This document shows, piece by piece, positions 27,072 through 35,642 of a DNA stretch of 64,000 bases. The stretch lies in contig NZ_FXYF01000008.1 in the NCBI RefSeq assembly GCF_900184945.1, positions 124,001 to 188,000 on the forward strand, read 5' to 3'. Under the pieces are notes generated by a model, which saw only the letters and a list, made by a program, of their open reading frames with translations, was not told the DNA's origin and did not search any database. Within the stretch, counting starts at the first letter, position 1, and every line of letters starts with the position of its first letter. Made by a program: the position numbers and the translations under genes. The DNA comes from Antarctobacter aquimaris (GTDB lineage: Bacteria > Pseudomonadota > Alphaproteobacteria > Rhodobacterales > Rhodobacteraceae).

Positions 27072-27838
27072 TCAGACCTCCACCGGCGGTGTGCCGTGGG
27101 TGTGGAAGGTCGGGATCGTCTTCAGCCCCCAAGGCCAGCCCCTTCTCGCGGTCCTCCTCGGTCCAGCAGACCGGCTCCCAGTCCGGCGCCAGCATCAGTC
27201 GCGCCCGCGTTGCTCGGAACAGGGCAGGTCTTGTTGTTGCAGGTGAACCAGACCCCACCGGGCCGCACGTTGTCGAACTGGATGCATTCCTTCACCCGGT
27301 TGTCCGGCGCGGCCTCGACGAAGGCCCTACTGGCCGACACGTCCTCGCCCAAGAGGGTCACACGGTCGATCCGGCGCGGCGCGACGCCCCGCGCATGGTA
27401 GTGCGAGGCGTTGTTTTTCAGCGCCGGGGCATCCGCCGCCGCGGGCAAGTAGCGCATCGTATCCCAGCCGATCTCGAAGAGATGGCCGAAGGGGAACTCA
27501 AAGCGGTAGGCGCGGCCGTGGCCCATGTCGTCCTCGACCCTGCCATACGACCTGCAGCCCGAAGCCTCGATCGCCGCCACCCGCCGCTCCAGCGCCTCGG
27601 GCGAGTCCACGCGATAGCCGACGTGGCCGATGCCGGTGGTCGCCGCGCGGGTCAGCTTGAGCGCGTGGACCTCGTACTCGTCCCAGGCGCGCAGGCAGGC
27701 GCTGGACTCGTCCTGGCACGACAGCTTCAGCCCGTAGACCCGGGTGAAGGAATCGAGGCTCTCGTCGCACCGGTCGGTCAGCATCTCGACGTGGGCCAGG
27801 TGGGCGATGTCGAGGCTGGGATCGGTCGGTCTGCTCAT
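27072..27838 (-). pseudogene. Broken extradiol (catechol 2,3-dioxygenase-type) VOC dioxygenase
   Basis: The N-terminal two thirds read as an extradiol dioxygenase (start ATG 27836-27838; AHVEMLTDRCDESLDSF, GIGHVGYRVDSPEALERRV, RAYRFEFPFGHLFEIGW, then PRRIDRVTLLGEDV). After CNNKT (near 27237) the sequence jumps directly to ARLMLAPDWEPVCWTEED, which normally comes about 60-70 codons later in this family, in another frame. A single extra T near 27133 then shifts the frame again, beyond which [19 protein letters not shown] and TGA (27072) complete the normal C-terminus. In IDRV an Arg replaces the usual iron-ligand His. So: internal deletion, frameshift and a lost metal ligand. Confidence 0.85.
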
Positions 27839-27865
27839 CTGGGTCCTCCCTCGATGCCGGGTGCT

Positions 27866-27891
27866 GGAAAGGGGTTTCGAAACCCCTTTCC
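27866..27891. repeat. 26-bp perfect palindrome 1
   Basis: GGAAAGGGGTTTC followed by its exact reverse complement. It lies 28 bases upstream of the dioxygenase pseudogene start. Near-copy of palindrome 2 (differs only at the fourth G/C pair of each arm), with similar preceding bases (GGTGCT versus GGCGCC). Confidence 0.9.
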
Positions 27892-27945
27892 GCCTCCCTC
27901 CACCGGTGCGCCCCGGCTCTCGAAAAACCTCAGGCACCAGGCGCC

Positions 27946-27971
27946 GGAAAGGCGTTTCGAAACGCCTTTCC
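27946..27971. repeat. 26-bp perfect palindrome 2
   Basis: GGAAAGGCGTTTC followed by its exact reverse complement, 2 bases after the galB stop codon on the galB strand. May act as a galB terminator or processing hairpin (the right arm in mRNA ends CCTTTCC), or be a member of a dispersed palindromic repeat family. Confidence 0.9.
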
Positions 27972-27973
27972 CC

Positions 27974-28705
27974 TCACAGCTCGTCCACGGTGCGCGGAAA
28001 GACCGACTCGAAGCCCTCGGCATAGGTGCAGTCGCGCCCGCCCGACATGCCGCCGGAGTTGCGCTTGAAGTGGTTCGCCCGCTGCTGTGCCACCCGGGTG
28101 TAGTAATCCCACAGGTGCACCTGACCGTTCATGTGCTCCATCGCGGCGCGCTTCTTGTCCCAGACCGGCGTGATGTCCAGGAAGGTGTCCGGCTTCCAGC
28201 CCATCTGTTCGGTCTGGTGCGGCTCGAACAGGTAGAGCTGCGGCGCGCCCAACACCTTTTCGCCCGGGTTGTGCCCCCAGGCCTGCGCGACCATCCGGCA
28301 CTCCAGCGCCACCTGCGTCATGTACATGTGGTCGGTGTTGTAGGGGTCCCACCTGGAATGGCTCATCATCCAGGCCGGCTGCACCTTGCGGATCAGGTCC
28401 ACCAGCCGGACCTTGTCGGCCCGGTCCAGCTCCAGCGGATAGTCCCCCAGGTCGAAACAGGCCAGTTCGTGCACGCCCAGCACCCCGGCCGCCGCCTCGG
28501 CCTCGGCGCGGCGGATGTCCTTGACCTCCTGCAACGACTTGCCTTCCTTCCACAGCCGCGCGCTCTCGCCGCGCTCGCCAAAGGACAGGCAGGCCACCGT
28601 CACCCTGTAGCCCATCTCGGCGTGCAGCGCGATCGCGCCGCCGCACCGCCAGACGAAATCCGCCGCATGCGCCGAGATCACCAGCGCCGTCTTGCCCTCG
28701 CTCAT
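27974..28705 (-). CDS. galB: 4-oxalomesaconate hydratase (PIG-L family, GalB-like)
   Basis: Hydrates 4-oxalomesaconate to 4-carboxy-4-hydroxy-2-oxoadipate. The 243 residues are of the PIG-L/LmbE zinc-dependent fold: ISAHAADFVWRCGGAIALH (metal site, GalB version of the AHPDD motif), CLSFGERGESARLWKEGKS, FDLGDYPLELD, MSHSRWDPYNTDH with the second metal His, and FEPHQTEQMGW. This is the GalB type, unrelated to the amidohydrolase LigJ. ATG 28703-28705 is supported by AAGGAGA. First gene of the cluster galB-(dioxygenase pseudogene)-galC-galD-dehydrogenase. Confidence 0.87.
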   Translation of the reverse strand: MSEGKTALVISAHAADFVWRCGGAIALHAEMGYRVTVACLSFGERGESARLWKEGKSLQEVKDIRRAEAEAAAGVLGVHELACFDLGDYPLELDRADKVRLVDLIRKVQPAWMMSHSRWDPYNTDHMYMTQVALECRMVAQAWGHNPGEKVLGAPQLYLFEPHQTEQMGWKPDTFLDITPVWDKKRAAMEHMNGQVHLWDYYTRVAQQRANHFKRNSGGMSGGRDCTYAEGFESVFPRTVDEL

Positions 28706-28893
28706 CGGGGTCTCCTTCCGCTCCTCGCGCAGGCACTCTGGACCACCGACAGGCAAACCGCCAATTCGAAAGCGGACAATTGCATAAGGTCAGGCTATAC
28801 CCACTTGCCGCCTTGCGACCCAGCGACTCCCTTGCCCGCGGCCACCCCGGCGTGCGACACTGTGGACATTCCTCTTTGCATTGGAGAGCACCC

Positions 28894-31800
28894 GTGACGC
28901 GTTGGTTCCAGGCCCTCTGCCTTCTCGTCCTCACGGCGGGCGCGGCCACCGCGCAAGACCTGCGCGACTGCGGCTTCGGCTTTGACGTCGACCGGCAAAG
29001 CTCGGCCTTCCAGTCGATGATCGTCGACGGCCAGGTCAAGCGCGGCTTCTGGCTGTCGATCAACCGCGCCCCCGCCGACGTGCGCAGCCTGGCCCGTCAT
29101 GTCGGGCGGCTCCAGGTCTGCCTGATCACCCCGGACGGCAAGCCCCGCACCATCACCCGGGGCGGCGAGACATTCGAACTCGAAAGCCCCTTCCTGTCGA
29201 ACTGCACGGCAGCCCTTCTGCCCGACAATCGCCTGCTGACCAACAACCACTGCTACTACGATCCCGACCTCGTGAAGGCCGGTTTCACTGTCGTGCGCGA
29301 GGCGCGGATCAACTTCAACTACACCTCGCGCGATGACACCGGCGCGGTGCGCACCTACCTTGTCAGCCCGCGCGAACTGGCGCTGGACAAGGACCTGGAC
29401 GCGCTGGTGCTCCAGATCGTGGGCGGCGACGCCAACACCGACCTGGGCGGCCACATCCCGATGAAGATGATGAGCCGTGTGGAGCCGTTCCAGGAGCTGC
29501 GGATGATCCACCATCCCGGCGCCGAGCCGCAGCAGTATTCCACCGGCACCTGCCAGGTCCACCGCCGCCAGACCGAGATCCCCGACGACCGTTCGCCGCT
29601 GCGTCACACCTGTGAAAGCACCGGCGGCTCTTCCGGGTCGCTGCTGTTGGACGCGCAGACGCTGGCCGTGGTGGCGCTGCACAACCAGGGCGGGCTGGAG
29701 CCCAGCGGCGACAGCTTCAACAGCGGGCACAAGATCGCCATGATCAACCAGGTCCTGAACCTGGGCTTTGAGGAGTTCCGGCCCGAGACCGGCAGCGACG
29801 GCGATGCCGCGACGCGGGCGCTGGCCAACGCGCTGCTGATGTTCGATCCCGTCGCGCGGGCCGAGGCGCTGAAAAAGCTGACCGCCGATTTCCCCGGAAC
29901 CGACGCGGCGGACAAGGCGGTGCAGGCCCTGGGCCAGATCGAGGACGCGGCCCGCCGCGACCGCGAAACCCGGGCCGACCGCGCCTTGACCGCCGCGCTG
30001 CTGACGGCCGACCGCGACGAAAAGATCGCCGCCCTGGCGGCGGTGACCAGGGACCATGACGGCCTGCCCGCCGCGCAGCAGGCGGCCCTGGCGCTGGAAC
30101 GGCTGACCGCCGCGCCGGCCCCCGCCCCCGTGCCCACTCCGGCCCCTGCACCGACACCCGTCGCCACACCGCTGCCCGACAAGCCGAAGGATCCGCCCCC
30201 AGCCGTCGCCACCGCGGCGCCGGCGCTGCCGGAGATGACCCTGGCCGACCTGTCGCGCACCGCCGGAAGGACGCAACAGGACGTCATCGCGCGCGGCCGG
30301 CTGAACTGTGGCGTGAACACCGGCCTGCCCGGGTTTTCCGCCCCCGACGATCGCGGCCGCTGGAGCGGTCTCGACACCGAGTTCTGCCGCGCCATCGCCG
30401 CCGCCGTGCTGGGCGACCCCGAGGCGGTGGAATTCGTGCCGCTGACGGCGATCACCCGGTTCACCGCGCTCGCCTCGGGCGAGGTCGATGTGCTGGCGCG
30501 CAACACCAGCTGGACCCTGTCGCGCGATTCCGACCTTGCGTTCAACGCGGCCGGAATCACGCTCTACGACGGCCTCGGACTGATGGTGAAGCGCGATCTG
30601 GGAGTGACCAGCGCGCTTCACCTCGATGGCGCCACCGTCTGCACCACGCTCGGAACCAACGCGGAACGCGACGTTGACGCCTATTTCAAGGCCAACGGCA
30701 TGAGTTACGAGCCGCTGCTGCTTGGCAGCTACGACGAGCAGGTGCAGGCCTACAACGCCGGACGCTGCGACGTGCTGACCAGCGACCGGACCCTGCTGGC
30801 CGTGACCCGCGCCGCGCAAGGAAACCCGCAGGCGGACATGATCCTGCCCGAGATCCTGTCGCGCGAACCCCTCAGCCTGATGGTGCGCCACGGCGACGAG
30901 GGCTGGCGCCGGCTGGTGGCCGGGGTGGTCGACGGGCTCAAGCGGGCCGAGGAACTGGACATCCGCCAGGTCGACGCGGCGCGGTTGCGGCGTTCGGACG
31001 ATCCGCTGGTCCGCGCGCTGACCGGCGGCGGCGCGGCGCTGAACCTGCCGCAGGACGCGATCCTGCGCGTCGTCGCGGCGGTGGGCAACTACGGCGAGAT
31101 CTATGACCGCACGCTGGGCGACGGGACCGAGTTGAACCTGCCGCGCGGGCTGAACGCGCTCTGGACCCAGGGCGGGCTGACCCACGGCAGCCCGATCCGC
31201 GCCGCCGCCGCCGCCAGCTACGCCGAGCCGCGCAGCGCCGCCTACAACGTCATCGACACGATCCGCAGCCGCGACAGCCTGAACTGCGGTGTGCAGGTCT
31301 TTCTGCCGCCCTTGGCCCAGCCGGACAACACCGGCGGCTTTGCCGGCCTCGGGCCGGACCTCTGCCGCGCGCTGGCCGCGGCGATCCTCGGCGATCCGGC
31401 CAAGGTGACCTGGGTGCTGGGCACCGACAGCGACTGGTCCGCCATGCTGATGTCCGGCGCGGTCGACATCGTGCCGGCGCCGCAGGGGTTTGACGCCCCG
31501 CTCTGGGCCGAGCCGCATGTCGTCGCCTCGTCCCCCTACCTCTATGCCGGGATCGGCGCCATCGTGCCGCGCAGCAGCGGGATCGTCCGGCTGGCCGATC
31601 TCGACGGCCGCCGGGCTTGCATGGTCGAAACCGCGCCCTGGCGGGCCGAGTTGTCCTATTGGCAGGCGCGCAGCGGCGTGCACCTGACCGATGTGCCGGC
31701 AAAATCCACCGCTGACGCCTATCGCCGCTACCTGCAACGCGACTGCGACAGCGTCATCGACGAATCGCTGGCGCTGGCCTCCGCCGCGCTGATCGACGGC

Positions 31801-32202
31801 AAGGCGCTGCGTGACCACGGTCTGATCGGTGACGCGCTCAGCCTGCGGCCGCTCTCCGCCGCCCTTCCGGCCGGGGACGACCGGTGGGCCGACGTGGTGA
31901 ACTGGACGATCTTCACCCTGATGGCGGCCGAAGAGCTGGGCATCGACGGGTCGAACGTTCGCGCGCTGGCGCAGGGCGGCACCGGGTCTCCCGAGATCGA
32001 TCGCCTGCTGGGAACCGAGGGCGATCTTGGCGCGCGGCTTGGCCTGGACACCCGTTGGGCGGTCGAGGTGATCGCGGCGGTGAGCGGTTACGACGCCCTC
32101 TATGGCCGCAACCTCGGGTCGGGAAGCGGGCTGAACTGGCCGCGCGGGCTGAACGCGCAATGGACGAAGGGCGGGCTGATCTACGCCCCCCCGGTCCGCT
32201 GA
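28894..32202 (+). CDS. Secreted trypsin-like serine protease fused to two tandem amino-acid-binding-protein domains
   Basis: 1102 residues from GTG 28894 (GGAGAG about 7 bases upstream). Signal peptide 1-20. Residues about 70-290 form an S1/V8-like protease: His119 in LLTNNHCYYD, Asp in DKDLDALVLQ (167-169) and Ser247 in STGGSSGSLLLD. A helical stretch (300-405) and a proline/alanine linker (406-447) follow. Residues about 463-769 and 786-1102 are each like AapJ, the periplasmic amino-acid-binding protein (RGRLNCGVN, FSAPDDRGRWSGLDTEFCRA; later SLNCGVQ, FAGLGPDLCRA), and each ends with the AapJ-type NLPRGLNALWTxGGL stretch. Not in an operon; no permease or ATPase nearby. The catalytic triad looks intact; ligand and target are unknown. 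Confidence 0.9.
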   Translation: MTRWFQALCLLVLTAGAATAQDLRDCGFGFDVDRQSSAFQSMIVDGQVKRGFWLSINRAPADVRSLARHVGRLQVCLITPDGKPRTITRGGETFELESPFLSNCTAALLPDNRLLTNNHCYYDPDLVKAGFTVVREARINFNYTSRDDTGAVRTYLVSPRELALDKDLDALVLQIVGGDANTDLGGHIPMKMMSRVEPFQELRMIHHPGAEPQQYSTGTCQVHRRQTEIPDDRSPLRHTCESTGGSSGSLLLDAQTLAVVALHNQGGLEPSGDSFNSGHKIAMINQVLNLGFEEFRPETGSDGDAATRALANALLMFDPVARAEALKKLTADFPGTDAADKAVQALGQIEDAARRDRETRADRALTAALLTADRDEKIAALAAVTRDHDGLPAAQQAALALERLTAAPAPAPVPTPAPAPTPVATPLPDKPKDPPPAVATAAPALPEMTLADLSRTAGRTQQDVIARGRLNCGVNTGLPGFSAPDDRGRWSGLDTEFCRAIAAAVLGDPEAVEFVPLTAITRFTALASGEVDVLARNTSWTLSRDSDLAFNAAGITLYDGLGLMVKRDLGVTSALHLDGATVCTTLGTNAERDVDAYFKANGMSYEPLLLGSYDEQVQAYNAGRCDVLTSDRTLLAVTRAAQGNPQADMILPEILSREPLSLMVRHGDEGWRRLVAGVVDGLKRAEELDIRQVDAARLRRSDDPLVRALTGGGAALNLPQDAILRVVAAVGNYGEIYDRTLGDGTELNLPRGLNALWTQGGLTHGSPIRAAAAASYAEPRSAAYNVIDTIRSRDSLNCGVQVFLPPLAQPDNTGGFAGLGPDLCRALAAAILGDPAKVTWVLGTDSDWSAMLMSGAVDIVPAPQGFDAPLWAEPHVVASSPYLYAGIGAIVPRSSGIVRLADLDGRRACMVETAPWRAELSYWQARSGVHLTDVPAKSTADAYRRYLQRDCDSVIDESLALASAALIDGKALRDHGLIGDALSLRPLSAALPAGDDRWADVVNWTIFTLMAAEELGIDGSNVRALAQGGTGSPEIDRLLGTEGDLGARLGLDTRWAVEVIAAVSGYDALYGRNLGSGSGLNWPRGLNAQWTKGGLIYAPPVR

Positions 32203-32212
32203 CGGCAAGGGT

Positions 32213-33535
32213 TCAGAACCTTTCGCCCCAGCGCGGGTGCAGATCGTCGATCACCAGCGCGTGCCGATGGTGCCGGTGCCCATCCGTCAGGTGCGGGTGA
32301 TCCGGCGGCAGGCTGTCGTGGCTGTGGTCGACCTCCACCGGGTCGCCCTTGGGCCAAAGCCGCAGTCCCAGCCCGATGCCCAGCGCCGCCAGCGCCGCCA
32401 GCCCCAGCAGCGCCGGCACCGGCCCCAGCGCCGTCATCAGCCAGCCGGACAGCGGATAGGTCAGCAGCCAGCAGGCGTGGCTGAGCGCGAACTGCGCGGC
32501 AAACAGCGCGGGCCGGTCGCCGGCATGGGCCGACCGCCGCAACAGCCGCCCCGAGGGTGTCAGAACTGCCGAATAGCCAAAGCCCACCACGACCCAGGCC
32601 GTGGCCAGCAGGGGCCAGCTCAGCCCCGCCAGCGCGATCCCCGCGGCCAGCCCCAGCAGCGCCGCCACCATGACCGCCGCCCCGGCCAGCATCACCGGCC
32701 GGTCGCCCGTGCCGTCCAGCACCCGGGGCAGCACCAGTGCCGCCAGCATCGACCCCGCGCCAAAGCAGAACATCGTCCAGGCCAGCGCGCTGTCGTCCAG
32801 CCCCAGCTGCCCGCGCACCAGCACCACCGAGTTCACCAGCACCATCGCCCCCGCCGCGGCCGCCGCCAGGTTCAGCGCCAGCAGGCCACGCAGGCGCGGC
32901 GTGGCCAGGTAGATGCGGGTGCCCCGCGTGGTGCGGTCATAGACCCCGCGCGCCGGCTGTGCCTGCGGGCTGGGCAGCAGGACCGAGACCACCAGCAGCG
33001 CCGAGGCCACGAACCCCGCCGCCGTGCCCAGGAACAGCCCGTCAAAGCTGACCAGCGCCAGAAGCAGTGCCGCCAGCGTCGGGCTGGCGATGTTCTCGAG
33101 ATCGTAGGCCAGCCGCGACAGCGACAGCGCGCGGGTGTAGCGCGCCTCTTCCGGCAGCACATCCGGGATGGTCGCCTGGAAGGTCGGGGTGAAGGCGGCC
33201 GAGGCAGCCTGAAGGACAAAGACCAGCGCGTAGACCTGCCAGACTTCGCTGACAAAGGGCAGGCACAGCGCCGCCCCGGCCCGCACCACGTCCAGCGCCA
33301 CCAGCAGGCGCCGCCGGTTCACCCGGTCGGCAAAGGCCCCTGCCACCGGGGCGACCCCGACATAGGCCACCATCTTGATGGCAAAGACGGTGCCCAGCAC
33401 CATCGCCGCGCCGTCGCCGGCCAAATCATAAGCCAGCAGCCCCAGCGCCACGGTGGCCAGCCCGGTGCCCAGCAGCGCCACCACCTGCGCCAGGAACAGG
33501 TGGCGATAGGTGCGGTCGGCGAGAATGGCGAGCAT
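32213..33535 (-). CDS. MFS transporter with His-rich C-terminal tail
   Basis: 440-residue, roughly 12-helix major facilitator (MFS_3-like) with MLAILADRTYRHLFLAQV at the N-terminus and FADRVNRRRLL, the family loop 2-3 motif. Unusually, the last 40 residues are hydrophilic and histidine-rich (DHSHDSLPPDHPHL, DGHRHHRH), suggesting metal binding or sensing. The true start is judged to be ATG 33533-33535 with AGGGAGA upstream; a further 12 codons are open. Substrate unknown. Follows coxF on the same strand after 99 bases, but no clear link to CO oxidation. Confidence 0.88.
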   Translation of the reverse strand: MLAILADRTYRHLFLAQVVALLGTGLATVALGLLAYDLAGDGAAMVLGTVFAIKMVAYVGVAPVAGAFADRVNRRRLLVALDVVRAGAALCLPFVSEVWQVYALVFVLQAASAAFTPTFQATIPDVLPEEARYTRALSLSRLAYDLENIASPTLAALLLALVSFDGLFLGTAAGFVASALLVVSVLLPSPQAQPARGVYDRTTRGTRIYLATPRLRGLLALNLAAAAAGAMVLVNSVVLVRGQLGLDDSALAWTMFCFGAGSMLAALVLPRVLDGTGDRPVMLAGAAVMVAALLGLAAGIALAGLSWPLLATAWVVVGFGYSAVLTPSGRLLRRSAHAGDRPALFAAQFALSHACWLLTYPLSGWLMTALGPVPALLGLAALAALGIGLGLRLWPKGDPVEVDHSHDSLPPDHPHLTDGHRHHRHALVIDDLHPRWGERF

Positions 33536-33634
33536 GGCGGTCTCCCTGGCTTTGGTGGGCGCGCCCTGCATGGCTAGCGCGCCGGCGGCCGGTCGGGCAA
33601 GCCCCTTGGCACGGCCCGCCCCGGGCGGGACACC

Positions 33635-34444
33635 TCAGGCGCGGTCGCGGCCCGCCACTTCGGCCTCGGCCCGGTCGGCGTTGCGCCACGACACGATCTC
33701 GGCCAGCACCGACAGGGCGATCTCCGACGGGTCCACCGCGCCGATGTCCAGTCCTGCGGGCGATTTCAGCCGGGCCAGCGCCTCCTCGGCCATCCCGGCC
33801 TGGCGCAGCTTGGCGCACAGCGCCTCGGCCTTGCGCCGCGAGGCCACCATGGACACCCGCCGCGCCGGGCTTTCCAGCGCCGCGCGCAGACAGGCCAGGT
33901 CCTGCACCCCCTGCGAGGCGACCACAACGAAATCCCGCCCCGTCAGCCCCAGCGCGCCGATCTCGACACCGTCGAACCGCAGCGCTGCCTCCCCATGCGC
34001 GCCCTCGGCCAGCGCCACGCGGTAGCCCGCGAGGCCTGCATGCACCGCCAGCGCGCGGGAAATCGGCGTGTCGCCGAAGAGGCACAGCACTGGCGGCAGC
34101 ACATAGGGTTCGATCAGCAGGTCGACCGTCCCGCCCGAGGGGCAGCCGCTGCGGTAGACCTCGGCGCCGTCCTCGTCGCGCAGCGCCACCACCCGCTCGG
34201 AGGGTTTCACCCGGATCACCCGGGGCGCGCCCTCGGCCAGTGCCGCCAGCCCCGCCTCGCGCACCGCGCGTTTGACGCAGGCGCCGCCCAAGTGACCCAG
34301 GATCTCGCCCTCGGCGGTCACCACCGCCTTGGCCCCCGCCTTGGCCGAGGTGACCTCGGCCGTGCGCACCACGGTCGCCACGCAGAACGCCCGCCCCGCC
34401 GCGCGCTGTGATGCCACCGCGTCGAAGATGTCGAATGTGCCCAT
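33635..34444 (-). CDS. coxF: CoxF, XdhC/CoxI-type molybdenum-cofactor insertion factor
   Basis: XdhC-family protein of 269 residues, required for maturation of the molybdenum site of CO dehydrogenase by binding or sulfurating the cofactor. N-terminal domain has CVATVVRTAEVTSAKAGAKAVV, LGGACVKRAV and YRSGCPSGGTVDLL; the C-terminal Rossmann-like domain begins LCLFGDTPISRALAVHAGLAGY. ATG 34442-34444 is preceded by GGGAGA, 13 bases after coxE. Last gene of the cox run in the window; no coxG follows. Confidence 0.9.
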   Translation of the reverse strand: MGTFDIFDAVASQRAAGRAFCVATVVRTAEVTSAKAGAKAVVTAEGEILGHLGGACVKRAVREAGLAALAEGAPRVIRVKPSERVVALRDEDGAEVYRSGCPSGGTVDLLIEPYVLPPVLCLFGDTPISRALAVHAGLAGYRVALAEGAHGEAALRFDGVEIGALGLTGRDFVVVASQGVQDLACLRAALESPARRVSMVASRRKAEALCAKLRQAGMAEEALARLKSPAGLDIGAVDPSEIALSVLAEIVSWRNADRAEAEVAGRDRA

Positions 34445-34457
34445 GACCTGCTCTCCC

Positions 34458-35642
34458 TCAGAAACGCGCAAAATCCCGCTCCAGCGCCGCCAGAGCCTCG
34501 ATGGTATTGGCCGGACGCAGGGCCTCCAAGTGCGGCAGCGCCGCCTGCATCGCGCGGGCCACGGGCGCATGGCCCTCCCAGCCCGGCAGCGGTGTCAGCC
34601 AGACGATCCGTCCGGCGCGCCGCCGCAGCCGCGCAAGCGCCCCGGCCAGAACCTCCGGCGCGCCGGTGCAGTAGCCGTCGCTCAGCACGATGACCACGGT
34701 GCGCCCGTTGACCGCCCGCGCGGCGTGCCCCTCGCAGAAGGCGGTGAGCGAGCCGCCGATGTCGGTGCCGCCGCCAAAGCCCTCGGCCATCAGGCTCAGC
34801 CGCCCGGCGGCGCGCAGCGTGTCGCGGTCGCGCAGTGCGTCGGTGATGCGCATCAGCCGGGTGTGAAACAGGAACGCCTCGGCCCGCGTGTCGACCGCGA
34901 TCAGCCCCTTGAGAAAGGCCAGGAACACGCGCGACACGGACTGCATCGACCCGCTGACATCGCAGATCGCAACGATGCGCAAGGGCCGTTCCGGCCGGCG
35001 CCGACGAAACAGGTCCAGCGGCTCGCCGCCGCGGGCCAGGCTGGCGCGCAGGATGCGCCGCATGTCCAGCTGCGCCCCCCGCACCGCCTGCCGGCGCCGG
35101 CGCGACCGGCGGTCGCGGATCGCCCGCGCCAGGTCGCGCGCCACCCTCTCGGCGGCGCGCAGGGTCTCGTCATCCATCAACTCGCGCAGGTCACGCTTGC
35201 GCAGCGTGTCGGTCCGGGTGGCGACCAGCCGGCCGTCCATGCCCTCGGCCTCGCCCGTACCGTCCGTGTCTGGCACCGTCTCGCCGCCATCCCCGCCTTC
35301 GGGACCGTCCTCACCCAGGTGCGCCTGCCAGAGCGCCGGTTTCGACGCCTGCACCCGCACATGCGGAGAGGGCGGGCGCTGCTGTATCCGCCCCATGTTG
35401 AACCAGTAGGCATCGAACAACTCGTCAAAGCGACGCCACCCGTCTGCATCGGGCACCAGCACCACCTTGAGCGCACGCCGCGCCTCGGCGGGGTCCGTCG
35501 CCCGCACATGACCCAGCGCCGCCAGCGCCGCCGCCGTCTCACCCGGGCCCAGCGTCAGCCCGTTCATCCGCAGATGCCCGATGAAGCCGGACAACCGGTC
35601 GGCCAGCCCCTCGGCGCGCGACGGAAAGCGCGTGACCGCCAT
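34458..35642 (-). CDS. coxE: CoxE, VWA-domain (metal-ion-dependent adhesion site) protein
   Basis: Works with the AAA+ ATPase CoxD to assemble the [CuSMoO2] centre in CoxL. About 394 residues; the C-terminal VWA domain shows IVAICDVSGSMQSVSR (MIDAS DxSxS), GGTDIGGSLTAF (conserved T) and VIVLSDGYCTG (D). Starts at ATG 35640-35642 directly overlapping the coxD stop (GTGATG/TGATG), implying coupling. Confidence 0.93.
   Translation of the reverse strand: MAVTRFPSRAEGLADRLSGFIGHLRMNGLTLGPGETAAALAALGHVRATDPAEARRALKVVLVPDADGWRRFDELFDAYWFNMGRIQQRPPSPHVRVQASKPALWQAHLGEDGPEGGDGGETVPDTDGTGEAEGMDGRLVATRTDTLRKRDLRELMDDETLRAAERVARDLARAIRDRRSRRRRQAVRGAQLDMRRILRASLARGGEPLDLFRRRRPERPLRIVAICDVSGSMQSVSRVFLAFLKGLIAVDTRAEAFLFHTRLMRITDALRDRDTLRAAGRLSLMAEGFGGGTDIGGSLTAFCEGHAARAVNGRTVVIVLSDGYCTGAPEVLAGALARLRRRAGRIVWLTPLPGWEGHAPVARAMQAALPHLEALRPANTIEALAALERDFARF

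Noticed and set aside
28795-32208. 1137-codon minus-strand open frame
   Set aside because: Shadow frame antisense to the protease-binding-protein gene, typical of high-GC coding DNA; no protein family signature.
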